From contig JAEUSP010000088.1 of the NCBI GenBank assembly GCA_016788565.1, positions 1 to 64,000 on the forward strand: a stretch of DNA of 64,000 nucleotides, written 5' to 3'. Position numbers and translations under genes: made by a program. The notes under the pieces were generated by a model. That model was not told where the DNA came from. It saw nothing but the letters and a program-made list of their open reading frames with translations, and searched no databases. Positions 9,113 to 17,816 of this stretch are shown in pieces. Source of the DNA: Chlorobiota bacterium (GTDB lineage: Bacteria > Bacteroidota > Ignavibacteria > OLB7). The number at the start of each line of letters is the position of its first letter. The stretch's first letter is position 1.

Positions 9113-10486
9113 ATGGTTGCCAACAACCCACAGCCAACTGCCGAACACGCAGCCGAACAACCGCAACGCCCCGCACGCTCGCCGCAGCGGCTGGCATTGT
9201 GGGCCGCTGCCGATAAAAGCCTGCAGATGCTGTACGGCGTGGTGCTGATTCTGGTCCCGCTGAAACTCTTCACCCCCGACCAGTGGGGCGTGTGGACGGT
9301 GTTCCAGGCGTTGTTTTTGGGGCTAAGTCTGTTGGGGGATTTCTTCATCCTTCAGCCGATGGTGAAACTTTGCGCCGAAGAGCACAAAATTTCCCGCTCG
9401 ATCATCACCGCCTCCTCCCTACTCTATCTGGGTTTCATGGTTGTTTTGGGCTACGGCATCACCCTGCTTGCAGTGCCGATTGCTGATGTTCTGAAAAGCG
9501 GTTCGGCGGTTGAGGCGTTCCGAACAATCGGTTTTTTGGTGCTGAGCACGGCACTGCGGAACATCACCATTCGGGTGTTGCAGGTGGATTACCGGATCAT
9601 CCCAATTTTCCTTGTGGACCTTGCCTACTTCGGCGGTGTGATTGCGCTGATGCTGCTTGGCGGTGCCAGCGGCCACCTGACCGATTCGATGGTGTTGATT
9701 GACTACAACCTGTATGCGTTCATCGCCAGCTCCATCACCGGGCTTCTGTTCACATGGCGGTGGATGATCCCCACCACAACTCACCTTGCCGACTCCGTTC
9801 GCCGCGTTCTGGCGTTGGGGGTTCATCAAGGTGGAACGGGGATATTGACGATTATCCAGCAGCAAGGCGATGCGGTGATTGTTACCTCAGTTCGCGGCCA
9901 CATTGCCGCGGGGGTCTATAACGCCGCAAAAATTTTCTACCGATTTTTTGAGTCCATCCGCGACGCGGCGCAGTTGCTGCTGGTTCCGGCAACCTCGCGC
10001 GCGTATGCCCAGGAGCGTGTGGAATCGGTGAAGGAGATTGCCGAGCTTGCCACCGCCGCGCTGGTGGTGCTGATCTTTCCGCTGTCGCTTCTTTTGATTG
10101 TTGTTGCGAACGTTGTGGTCCCGATTATCCTGCCCAACAAGGAGAGTTCCATTCCGGTGTTTCAGTGGCTGATGGGTTCGGGGTTTTTCGCGCCGTTTGT
10201 GATTGTGCCGTCGGTGGTGCTGCTTGGCATGGGCCACACCCGCGACCTGTTCCGCGGCACGTTTCTTGGCACGGTGGTGATGGCCGTTGGCGGCGTTGTG
10301 CTCACCTACTTTTTCTACGAAGCCGGGATGGGAATTGCGCTTCTGCTTGGAACCGCCACAACCGCCGTATTCCTAACTCAACGGATGAACCGCTACATCC
10401 CGTTCACCTTCGGCTCGGTGATTCGCCGCTCCCGCAGTTTTGGCCCGGCAGTCCGCCGCCGCCTTGCTGCACTGCGGAAGGCGTAA
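9113..10486 (+). CDS. Polysaccharide flippase-like membrane protein (MATE/Wzx superfamily)
   Basis: A 457-residue, strongly hydrophobic protein with roughly 12-14 membrane segments and no signal peptide. The pattern RLALWAAADKSLQMLYGVVLILVPL at the start, then LGDFFILQPMVKL and regular ~20-residue hydrophobic blocks, is that of oligosaccharide flippases of the MOP superfamily that move lipid-linked sugar units across the inner membrane. The ends are basic (RRSRSFGPAVRRRLAALRKA). It is 36 bp downstream of the heparinase-like gene and closes the operon-like run from 5985. No polymerase or glycosyltransferase lies beside it, so the polysaccharide is unknown. Confidence 0.85.
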   Translation: MVANNPQPTAEHAAEQPQRPARSPQRLALWAAADKSLQMLYGVVLILVPLKLFTPDQWGVWTVFQALFLGLSLLGDFFILQPMVKLCAEEHKISRSIITASSLLYLGFMVVLGYGITLLAVPIADVLKSGSAVEAFRTIGFLVLSTALRNITIRVLQVDYRIIPIFLVDLAYFGGVIALMLLGGASGHLTDSMVLIDYNLYAFIASSITGLLFTWRWMIPTTTHLADSVRRVLALGVHQGGTGILTIIQQQGDAVIVTSVRGHIAAGVYNAAKIFYRFFESIRDAAQLLLVPATSRAYAQERVESVKEIAELATAALVVLIFPLSLLLIVVANVVVPIILPNKESSIPVFQWLMGSGFFAPFVIVPSVVLLGMGHTRDLFRGTFLGTVVMAVGGVVLTYFFYEAGMGIALLLGTATTAVFLTQRMNRYIPFTFGSVIRRSRSFGPAVRRRLAALRKA

Positions 10487-10487
10487 G

Positions 10488-10600
10488 GGGGATCGGGGGG
10501 CGGGGGACGGGGATCGGGGGACGGGGATCGGGGGACGGGGACAACTCCAAGATTCGGCATTCGGCATTCGGCATTCGACATTCGACATTCGACATTCCCC
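10488..10600 (+). repeat. Composite heptanucleotide repeat block (G-rich plus CGGCATT/CGACATT)
   Basis: Immediately after the flippase stop come about seven units of GGGGATC/GGGGGAC (10488-10541), then AACTCCAAGATT, then about six units of CGGCATT and CGACATT ending in CCCC at 10600. Every unit is 7 nt. The rest of this 407-bp gap (10601-10893) shows no coding signal, only the recA promoter candidate. Confidence 0.9.
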
Positions 10601-10760
10601 TCTGAGCAGATTTCCGTGACCGCTTGCCGTAGATTGTTGCCCATCGTTGAAGCCCCAATGAACCAAGCGGAAAAGGGGGCAGAAAACATGCAGATGCGTG
10701 ATGATTGTGGCCGTTCAGCAGCCGCCTCAAAAAAAAAATTTCATCCATCACAAAAACTGC

Positions 10761-10791
10761 TTTGTTGTTTCGGTGCAACACCCTATTTTCG
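10761..10791 (+). promoter_or_regulatory. Candidate Bacteroidota-type promoter of recA
   Basis: TTTG (10761-10764), a 19-bp spacer and TATTTTCG (10784-10791) match the Bacteroidota consensus TTTG-N19/21-TAnnTTTG at all but one defined position. It lies about 100 bp before the recA ATG. No obvious SOS box was recognised. Confidence 0.45.
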
Positions 10792-10893
10792 TGCTGGTCA
10801 TCATTTGAACACCTCGATGACGAAACCTGAATCAAAGAAGCAACCTGCGATACCGAACCTTCATTTCATACACAACTAACCTGAGAAACGACC

Positions 10894-11985
10894 ATGGCTG
10901 ACGCATCATTGGACGCACGGAAGAAAGCCCTTGAAACGGCGATGGATGCCATCGAAAAGCAATACGGCAAAGGCTCCATCATGAAATTGAGCGACCACGC
11001 GGTCGTTCCGGTGGAAGCAATCTCCACTGGCTCCCTTTCGCTTGATACAGCCATTGGAATCGGCGGGGTTCCGCGCGGGCGAATCATCGAGATTTTCGGC
11101 CCGGAATCGTCGGGCAAAACCACCATCTGCTTGCACGTCATCGCCGAAGCACAAAAGCGTGGCGGAATGGCCGCGTTTGTGGATACCGAGCACGCGCTGG
11201 ACATCAACTACGCCGCACGGCTTGGCGTGGATGTCAACAACCTTCTGCTGGCCCAGCCAGAGTACGGCGAGCAAGCCTTGGAAATCGTCGAGACGCTTGT
11301 CCGTTCCGGCGCGTTGGATGTGATTGTGGTGGACTCCGTTGCCGCGCTAACCCCACGTGTGGAAATCGAAGGGGAAATGGGGGACGCGCAGATGGGGTCG
11401 CAAGCGCGATTGATGTCGCAAGCAATGCGGAAACTGAACGCCGCCATTGGCCGCTCCAACTCGGTGGTGATGTTCACCAACCAGCTTCGGAACAAGATTG
11501 GCGTGGTGTATGGCAACCCCGAAACCACCACCGGCGGCAACGCGCTGAAGTTCTACGCCTCGGTTCGGATGGACATCCGCCGCAAGGAGATTTTGAAAGA
11601 TGGAACCGACATCGTCGGCAGCCGCGTTCGGGTGAAAGTCATTAAAAACAAGGTGGCTCCACCGTTCAAGGAAGTGGAGTTCGACATCATGTTCAACGAG
11701 GGCATCTCCAAGATTGGCGATATGCTCGATATGGCAATCAGCGAAGGGCTGATCCAGAAAAGCGGGTCGTGGTTTACGCTTGGCGAAGAACGGGTACAAG
11801 GCCGCGACGGGCTGAAGAAATTGCTCAGCGAAGACCCCGCACTTGCTTCGGCATTGGATCGCCAGCTACGCGAACACATGGGGATTCCGGTTCCGGTGGC
11901 AACCCGCAACGGAGCCAGCAGCAACCCCGCCGCCGAATCCGAAGGCGCACCAGTAAAGGCCAGCCGCAAGCAATCAGCGAACTAA
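10894..11985 (+). CDS. recA: Recombinase RecA
   Basis: A full-length 363-residue RecA, the ATP-dependent strand-exchange protein. The Walker A motif is GPESSGKTT at residues 69-77, Walker B is [12 protein letters not shown], loop L1/L2 regions read [19 protein letters not shown] and [19 protein letters not shown], and the C-terminal domain contains KSGSWF. An acidic/basic variable tail ends the protein ([10 protein letters not shown]). The ATG at 10894 gives the standard N-terminus. It is monocistronic: a Bacteroidota-like promoter lies upstream and a strong intrinsic terminator about 115 bp downstream. Confidence 0.99.
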   Translation: MADASLDARKKALETAMDAIEKQYGKGSIMKLSDHAVVPVEAISTGSLSLDTAIGIGGVPRGRIIEIFGPESSGKTTICLHVIAEAQKRGGMAAFVDTEHALDINYAARLGVDVNNLLLAQPEYGEQALEIVETLVRSGALDVIVVDSVAALTPRVEIEGEMGDAQMGSQARLMSQAMRKLNAAIGRSNSVVMFTNQLRNKIGVVYGNPETTTGGNALKFYASVRMDIRRKEILKDGTDIVGSRVRVKVIKNKVAPPFKEVEFDIMFNEGISKIGDMLDMAISEGLIQKSGSWFTLGEERVQGRDGLKKLLSEDPALASALDRQLREHMGIPVPVATRNGASSNPAAESEGAPVKASRKQSAN

Positions 11986-12100
11986 GCCATTCCGGGGAAG
12001 AGAGTCACCGTGAAATAGTTCATCCCACACCACAACACAACGGCCGAAGCAACGCCCAACACACCACACAGGGCAACATCACACCGGCCAAACAAGGAAT

Positions 12101-12142
12101 CGCCGCCATGACGCTCACAGCCGTCATGGCGGCGGATTTTTT
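12101..12142 (+). terminator. Intrinsic terminator of recA
   Basis: A perfect 13-bp stem (CGCCGCCATGACG, 12101-12113, pairing with 12122-12134) has an 8-nt loop and is followed by GA and six T (12137-12142). It lies between recA and the convergent BNR gene. Confidence 0.9.
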
Positions 12143-12152
12143 ACCAGCCCCC

Positions 12153-15053
12153 CTACCGATGCACCATCAATCTGCCGCGAACAACCGTTTCCCCAAGCTG
12201 AAGTTCGTAGAAGTAGCTACCATTGCTTAGCTGGCTGCAATCCAACGCCACGCTTTGCGCCCCGGCAGGAACAATGCCCAGATTCTGCTTGCTCACAATG
12301 CGGCCAACAGGGTCTATCAACCGGACTTCAACCTCAGCTTCATGCTTCACGTGAAATTCAAGCAGCGCATTTGCTGCAATGATGTTTGGCCTGATGGTTG
12401 CGTGTTGCGTGTTCCGCTCAAGGTCGCTGCCAACCATCCCTTCGGTGAACATCACGTTATCAACAAACCACCCTTCGGCCTGGCCCAATGTCCCTGTCGA
12501 AATTCTAAAACGCACGAACACTAACCGTCCCTCCCCCGCCGAAGCAAGGTTTCCGAACCGCTCGGAGTGCCACTTGCCGTGGGCCGATGCGGTGTCGTTC
12601 CAATCGGCGTAGGAACCCGAGTTCCACCAACCCAGCGTTTGCCATGTTTGCGTGGTGTCGTGGCTGATCTCCACATATCCACTATCGCTTTTGTCAATAA
12701 TGGCAAGGTGGTCGAACCGGAGTTCGGTGTTCGATTTCACCAGCACCGGCCATACCTGCGTGAAGCTGTTGGTGCGGGCCTTGTAGCGTCCGATGGGGGA
12801 GTCGGTGAGTGAGTTCGGCGGGGTCTGCGATTCGTCATCGGTGAGGCCCCATGTTCCTGTGGCCAGCAGCTTCGGCGGATCTGCGTCGAACCCTTCGGTG
12901 TAGTAGTCAACTGGCCCACCGAAGGCAATCACCGAATCGCTGTTCGCGCTTTCGTTGCTGGGGCTGGCGGCATCCTGGATGCTGGCACGGTAGATGTAGT
13001 AGCCACGCTTTGCCGGGGCATCGTTCACGGTGATAACCGAGCCGGTGTCCCCTGTCCCTTCCGCCACTTTTTCGCCGTCGCGGTACAGCCTCCACCCTTT
13101 CAAGTTGTTCAGCGGGGTGATAGAGTCGGCACGAAGCGAAGGAAGCCGCAACCGCAAACCGACTTGCGGGCCGATCTGGGTAACTGCAAGAATTGTTGGG
13201 GCCAGCGGCAGCTTTGCATCCCCGGCCGTAAACGTCACTTCGCGCGCGATGCTGGTGTCGGGGCCGGCTGCAACGCGAACTTCGTAGCGGTATTCTTGGC
13301 CAATCGTCAGGCCGTTTTCGGTGAAGGTGGTGGTTCCGGAGGCCAGTGTGCGGTGCGGAACTCCATCGCGCGAAAGCTCCAGTGTGTAGCCGCTGAACGG
13401 CTTTCCGAAAATGCTCTCCATTGCTGGATTCTGCCAGGAAAGATTTGCTTCGGTTAAGTCTTCAAACCGCCCGCGTGCCACAAGATTTTCCACAGGATAG
13501 GGCTGGCGAACCTTGATGATTGCGGTGTACACGTCGTTGTTGTCGTTGTCGCGGGTATCCAAGTGGGAAGGGTAGATGCGGCCAGCATGGAAGGCGCAGC
13601 CGCTGTAATCCCCGGCAAAAACTTGGTCAATAAACGGGTTTTTCCGGAAGTCGCTGGTGGCATCGGTGGCGCGGCGGTCAATCCAGGTTTCACCACCGTC
13701 CGAGCTGTAGCTGATGTAGGTATCAATGGCAATGTTCGCGGGGTCGTTGCGGCTGTCGCTGTACATGATCGCGATGTCGCCGGTGGTTTCATCTACGCTC
13801 ATCCAGGGCCACCATTGGTCGTTGGCCGGGGTGCTGGTAATCACCCGTGGCTGGGTCCAGGTTTGGCCGCCATCGGTGGAACGGAGGAAGTAGAGATCGG
13901 GAGTAAGTCCGGCACAGTAGGCCAGATAGAGCCAACCTTTGCGGGGCGAGTTGGAGTTATCGGCCATCATCGTTGGGTACGTCTCGGCGCGGAAGGTCCC
14001 TTTCAGAACGTGGTAGGTGCTTTTGTTGGCTCCGCTTCCAACGGTGCGGACGGTTCCGTGGGTGGGGTAGTTTTGCACCGGGTAGGTTGGCGCGCTGAAG
14101 GTCGCGCCGCCATCGGTGGAGCTTGCAAAGCCGATGGAGCGCGCCGGGCCATCGTTCCAAGCAACGTACAACTGGCCGTTCGGCCCGGTGGTGGTGATTG
14201 GGAAACTTTGGCCGAAGGTGGTGTCCAGACTGTTCCCCGATTTCCGGGGGCTTACCCGCACCGGCGCGCCCCAGGTAAGCCCGCCATCGCTGGAACGGGC
14301 CACCACAATTTGGGTGGAGCTGTCGCTGTCAATCACCCGCTTCCAGGGGGTGTACAAATTTCCGCGATAGGGTGAGCTTGGCGAGTTGTCGGCCTCGATG
14401 TAGTATTTATCCTCGAACGCCGAATCATCGGTCATCGTCCCTTTGTGTTCAATCACCACGTAGGGGAGCGACCACGACGCGCCGCCGTCGGTGGTTTTGC
14501 AGAGATAGACCCCGGATTCCCCGGTGTTGTTGCCGCGTGGGAACGCGCCGAACATCACATAGCCATTCCCCAAATGGTCGAACGCCACCGATGGGTCGTT
14601 TCCCGTTTGCCAGTTCGTGTTGATCTTCCCCAAATCGGTGTTTTTCCAACTGTTTCCTCCGTCGGTGGAAACATAGACGATGGAGCCGCGCGTGTCCACA
14701 GCGGAGGAGATCAGAAGGTTGGGATTCAGGGGGCTGATGGCGATTGAGCTTTCGTTTTGGGCGGGGGGATTCACCGCTGGCTCGCCCGCAATTGTGCTGC
14801 GGTTCAGAAAAAAACCGGACTGGCGGTTGATTGGCGAACGAAGCAGATACGGACGTTCCTCCTTTTTCTCCCCTGTTTCTTCCCGTTCATGCTCACCCCG
14901 CTCGCCACGTTCGTAGGATTCCTCAAGGGCGGGGCGGGCGCGGCGGCCGTGGTCGGGGCGTTCGCCGGAGGGTTCGGGTTCGGGTTTGGGTTGCGCTTGT
15001 GCGGCAACAACGCAGGCGATCAACAGCAGTGGAGTAAGGAAGAAGCGTTTCAT
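12153..15053 (-). CDS. Secreted sialidase-fold (BNR) protein with Fn3, MAM-like and C-terminal sorting domains
   Basis: A 966-residue exported protein. After the signal peptide (MKRFFLTPLLLIACVVAAQAQ) and a charged Glu/Arg-rich linker comes a beta-propeller with at least six Asp boxes (STDGGNSW, TTDGGASW, SSDGGLTW, STDGGATF, STDGGQTW, SSDGGETW). A fibronectin type III-like stretch follows (about 545-740), then an immune-inhibitor-A/MAM-like jelly roll (YYTEGFDADPP to GWFVDNVMF). The last ~80 residues (IRPNIIAANALLEFHV to SYFYELQLGE) look like a type IX secretion sorting domain. Asp boxes occur in sialidases but also in many non-enzymatic propellers, so no hydrolase activity is claimed. The ATG at 15053 was chosen over 15092 because it starts the signal peptide. 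It diverges from the flavin reductase gene. Confidence 0.88.
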   Translation of the reverse strand: MKRFFLTPLLLIACVVAAQAQPKPEPEPSGERPDHGRRARPALEESYERGERGEHEREETGEKKEERPYLLRSPINRQSGFFLNRSTIAGEPAVNPPAQNESSIAISPLNPNLLISSAVDTRGSIVYVSTDGGNSWKNTDLGKINTNWQTGNDPSVAFDHLGNGYVMFGAFPRGNNTGESGVYLCKTTDGGASWSLPYVVIEHKGTMTDDSAFEDKYYIEADNSPSSPYRGNLYTPWKRVIDSDSSTQIVVARSSDGGLTWGAPVRVSPRKSGNSLDTTFGQSFPITTTGPNGQLYVAWNDGPARSIGFASSTDGGATFSAPTYPVQNYPTHGTVRTVGSGANKSTYHVLKGTFRAETYPTMMADNSNSPRKGWLYLAYCAGLTPDLYFLRSTDGGQTWTQPRVITSTPANDQWWPWMSVDETTGDIAIMYSDSRNDPANIAIDTYISYSSDGGETWIDRRATDATSDFRKNPFIDQVFAGDYSGCAFHAGRIYPSHLDTRDNDNNDVYTAIIKVRQPYPVENLVARGRFEDLTEANLSWQNPAMESIFGKPFSGYTLELSRDGVPHRTLASGTTTFTENGLTIGQEYRYEVRVAAGPDTSIAREVTFTAGDAKLPLAPTILAVTQIGPQVGLRLRLPSLRADSITPLNNLKGWRLYRDGEKVAEGTGDTGSVITVNDAPAKRGYYIYRASIQDAASPSNESANSDSVIAFGGPVDYYTEGFDADPPKLLATGTWGLTDDESQTPPNSLTDSPIGRYKARTNSFTQVWPVLVKSNTELRFDHLAIIDKSDSGYVEISHDTTQTWQTLGWWNSGSYADWNDTASAHGKWHSERFGNLASAGEGRLVFVRFRISTGTLGQAEGWFVDNVMFTEGMVGSDLERNTQHATIRPNIIAANALLEFHVKHEAEVEVRLIDPVGRIVSKQNLGIVPAGAQSVALDCSQLSNGSYFYELQLGETVVRGRLMVHR

Positions 15054-15151
15054 GTTGATGTTGAAGGGTTTACGCGGATCAGTTGGCAACAAAGTAAAGC
15101 ATCAGCCGCCGAACCACAACACCGTGGCGGTTCAATGATTATTTTCGACCC

Positions 15152-15679
15152 ATGTTCCGATCCGATTATGACCGCTGGAAAGACCTCCCTCCTGTTTCAC
15201 CCGACGAGCTTCGCCAGGCATTGCGGCAGTTTGCCAGCGGTGTCACGATTGTCACCACGCAGCATGACGGCATCCGCTACGGCATCACCGTTTCGGCGTT
15301 TGCTTCGGTGACGCTGGAGCCGCCAACGGTGATGGTCTCGATTAACAGCGCAAGCCAGTTAGCCGATATGATAAAGGAGGCACAAACGTTCGCGGTGCAT
15401 ATCCTTGCCGAAGATCAGGAGGAGCTTTCGCAACGGTTCAGCGCGCCGATTGATGGTGATGAAAAATTTGGGAACCTTCCGGTGGCCGAAGGGGTTAATG
15501 GGATTCCAATCCTGAACCGAATGCTTGCACAGTTCGAGTGTGTGTTGGATAGAACCATCCAAGTTGGAACCCACGTGGTAATGTTCGGGAAAGTTGTTGG
15601 CACCGAATCTCATCCCGATCCCGCGTGGCCATTGCTTTACTATCACCGCGAATATCACCGGCTGAACCGCCCCGAGTAA
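15152..15679 (+). CDS. Flavin reductase-like (FMN-binding split barrel) protein
   Basis: A 175-residue member of the flavin reductase-like family, which reduces FMN or FAD with NAD(P)H or supplies reduced flavin to a monooxygenase. The signature run is LRQFASGVTIVTT, then YGITVSAFASVTLEPPTVMVSINSAS-type residues contacting flavin, FAVHILAEDQEELSQRF, and the final YYHREYHRL. Length and order are standard. No monooxygenase gene is adjacent. It is followed after 18 bp by dacB on the same strand. Confidence 0.92.
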   Translation: MFRSDYDRWKDLPPVSPDELRQALRQFASGVTIVTTQHDGIRYGITVSAFASVTLEPPTVMVSINSASQLADMIKEAQTFAVHILAEDQEELSQRFSAPIDGDEKFGNLPVAEGVNGIPILNRMLAQFECVLDRTIQVGTHVVMFGKVVGTESHPDPAWPLLYYHREYHRLNRPE

Positions 15680-15697
15680 CTGTGGGCAATCCACATC

Positions 15698-17272
15698 ATG
15701 GACTCCATGATCCAGAAGAACGATAACGCCACGATTCTGCTCCGCCACAGCATTCGGCTGCTGCTGTTGCTGCTTGCCTTTGCTGGGCACACTCGGCTGG
15801 CAGAATCGCAGCATCTTCCGGCACCGGGAACAAGCCGTTTGCAGCCGCAGTTGCAATCGGAATCGCGGGTAGCGGTTGCACGGCTGGCACGGGATATTGA
15901 TGAAATTCTTTCCGACCGCAATTTCAGCGATGCAACGTGGGGCGTTTCCGTTGTTAGCTGCCAACATGGCGATCACCTTTATCGCTACCAGGACCGCCGC
16001 AACCGCCAAATGGCCAGCAATATCAAGCTGCTAACCACCATCACCGCGCTGAACAAGCTGGGAAGCGATTTCCGTTTTGCGACCGAGGTGATTGCCACCG
16101 GTGAGGTGGCCAACGGCGTGTTGCAGGGGGATTTGGTGATCCGTTGCAGCGGCGACCCTTCCCTTTCCCCCAGTTTTGGGATCAACCCGCAAGAGGTTCT
16201 GCAATCGTGGGCGCGTGCGCTGGATTCGTTGGGTATCCGTTCGGTGCGCCACGTGTTGGTGGATGCTTCCCTGTTCGACACCATCCCCTACGCCCCGGGC
16301 TGGGCTTGGGATGATGAGACGTTTGGGTTCAACGCGCCAATCAGTGGCGCGGCCATCTACGACAACAGCATTGCCGTCACCATCACACCCGGGAAAACCG
16401 CTGGGAAGCCTGTGCAGATTGATCTTTCCCCTTCCACCGCCTACGTCACGCTGCGGGTTACGGCGCAAACCACCCGCTCCGATTCCGTTGCAACCCTGGA
16501 CATCCACCGCGACCGCGGAAGCGGGGTGATTGTGGTGGCGGGGAATATCGCTGCCGGTGCCGAGCCATATACCGAGCATATCAGCATCGAGCAACCTCCA
16601 CTTTTTTTTGCAACGCTACTCCGCGAGGAGTTGGAGCGGAGTGGAATTGAGGTTCGCGGCGGGGCATTTGATTCCGACAACTCACCAATCCACGACCCAC
16701 AGCGGACGGAACGGAGGGTTGCCCTCTATCTTTCCCCCGAACTGCGCCAGATTGCAGCGGCCACCAACAAACAGAGCCTGAATCTTTCTGCAGAGATGAT
16801 CCTGAAAACGCTGGGGAGGCAAACCGCTGGCGTTGGCACAACATCGGCGGGGGTGGAATCGGTGAAGCGGCAACTGAGCAAGGCGGGGATTGATGTTGAA
16901 CGGCTTCGGATGGCCGACGGGTCAGGGCTTTCGCGGCAAACGTCCATTTCCACTGCCGACATGACCACACTGCTTCGGTGGGCCTACGCCAAGCCAACGC
17001 TCTTCCGCGACGTTCTTTCCACACTCTCGGTTGCCGGCAGCGATGGAACCCTTGCCGCCCGCATGGTTGGGACCGCCGCCGAAGGGAATGTGTTCGGGAA
17101 AACGGGATACATGGGTGGGGTCAGGGCGATTAGCGGCTACGTCCGCACACGCGACGGCGAGTGGCTGGCGTTCAGCATTGCCGTCAACAACTACACCGTC
17201 CCCACGGCAGTGGTGAACAAAGCACACGACCAAATTTTAACCCGCCTGGCAAACTTCAGCCGCAAGGGGTGA
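15698..17272 (+). CDS. dacB: D-alanyl-D-alanine carboxypeptidase/endopeptidase (PBP4, peptidase S13)
   Basis: A 524-residue class C penicillin-binding protein that trims or cleaves D-Ala crosslinks of peptidoglycan in the periplasm. The three active-site motifs are visible: SNIK (SxxK) in MASNIKLLTTI, SLN (SxN) in NKQSLNLSAEMILK, and KTG in FGKTGYMGGVRAISGYV. Other S13 landmarks are GDLVIRCSGDPSLS and FDTIPYAPGWAWDDE. An N-terminal hydrophobic segment (LLLLLLAFAGHTRLAESQ) is the signal peptide. A later in-frame start is possible but ATG 15698 places the basic n-region correctly. Confidence 0.95.
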   Translation: MDSMIQKNDNATILLRHSIRLLLLLLAFAGHTRLAESQHLPAPGTSRLQPQLQSESRVAVARLARDIDEILSDRNFSDATWGVSVVSCQHGDHLYRYQDRRNRQMASNIKLLTTITALNKLGSDFRFATEVIATGEVANGVLQGDLVIRCSGDPSLSPSFGINPQEVLQSWARALDSLGIRSVRHVLVDASLFDTIPYAPGWAWDDETFGFNAPISGAAIYDNSIAVTITPGKTAGKPVQIDLSPSTAYVTLRVTAQTTRSDSVATLDIHRDRGSGVIVVAGNIAAGAEPYTEHISIEQPPLFFATLLREELERSGIEVRGGAFDSDNSPIHDPQRTERRVALYLSPELRQIAAATNKQSLNLSAEMILKTLGRQTAGVGTTSAGVESVKRQLSKAGIDVERLRMADGSGLSRQTSISTADMTTLLRWAYAKPTLFRDVLSTLSVAGSDGTLAARMVGTAAEGNVFGKTGYMGGVRAISGYVRTRDGEWLAFSIAVNNYTVPTAVVNKAHDQILTRLANFSRKG

Positions 17273-17504
17273 TATGCCGGAACTTGGCGGCTAACAGTTG
17301 AAACGGTTCTGGTGGTGGGGGTGGCTTGTTCGGTGCGGTCAATCTTCCGTATTCTTGCCCCGTTCGTTCGCAGCGATTTTCTTCCTTCTCTCCTTCCTTT
17401 CCGCAATCCCAGGTTGCCACCAGGCTCGTAAAGACTGTGGTAACTCACCATTTTTTTTCCCAACAACACCGCTGGCCAGTGTAACAGCCACGCCCGTTGG
17501 TTGG
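17273..17504. other. Intergenic stretch with no recognisable feature
   Basis: The first part of the 544-bp gap between dacB and the large BNR gene. It has pyrimidine-rich runs but no convincing coding frame, terminator or RNA. The rest of the gap holds the repeats listed next. Confidence 0.6.
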
Positions 17505-17738
17505 TTATTACTGCAAACAAATTGATTTGCAAGAATCAAGGGGTCGTCCTCCCGAACTCACGCACCGTCATCGCGAGGAGTCTTCGACGAAGCGATCTCG
17601 CGGGTTTCTGGGAAGTCATCGGACACACAGCCACACGCGAGATCGCCACGTCGCTGTCGCTCCTCGCGATGACGAAGGGCCGTTAGCATTTCAGCTATCC
17701 CCTCCTGATACTCGCAAACCACTTCCGTGAGAGTATAT
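17505..17738. repeat. MITE-like element (GGTTTGCGAAA family), degenerate copy carrying a second palindrome
   Basis: The left end (17505-17532, CAAATTGATTTGCAAG) and right end (17712-17738, CGCAAACCACTTCCGTGAGA then GTATA) match the ends of the two better copies at 52916-53031 and 59960-60094. Between the ends lies a complete 109-bp palindrome of another family (17566-17674), which makes this copy longer. Left end is diverged, so the assignment is tentative. Confidence 0.5.
17566..17674. repeat. Palindromic element with CGTCATCGCGAGGAG terminal inverted repeats
   Basis: Perfect 15-bp terminal inverted repeats (17566-17580 and 17660-17674) with a second inverted pair inside (GCGATCTCGCG / CGCGAGATCGC). 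Copies or half copies recur at 32765-32871 and 50851-51004. The CGTCATTGCGAGGAG type of element is widespread in environmental bacterial genomes. No transposase is encoded. Confidence 0.85.
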
Positions 17739-17748
17739 TACTGCAACC

Positions 17749-17805
17749 GAACTCACATTGTCTGAACTCACATTGTCTGAACTCACATTGTCTGAACTCA
17801 CATTG
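17749..17805 (+). repeat. 15-bp tandem repeat directly before the BNR gene start
   Basis: Four copies of GAACTCACATTGTCT (17749, 17764, 17779, 17794; last copy partial). The array ends 11 nt before the ATG at 17817, where a ribosome-binding site would be. Confidence 0.9.
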
Positions 17806-17816
17806 CCGGCATACAC

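Noticed and set aside
17749-17805. CRISPR array
   Set aside because: Units are contiguous with no spacers; same for the heptamer and 14-bp arrays, and no cas gene is present.
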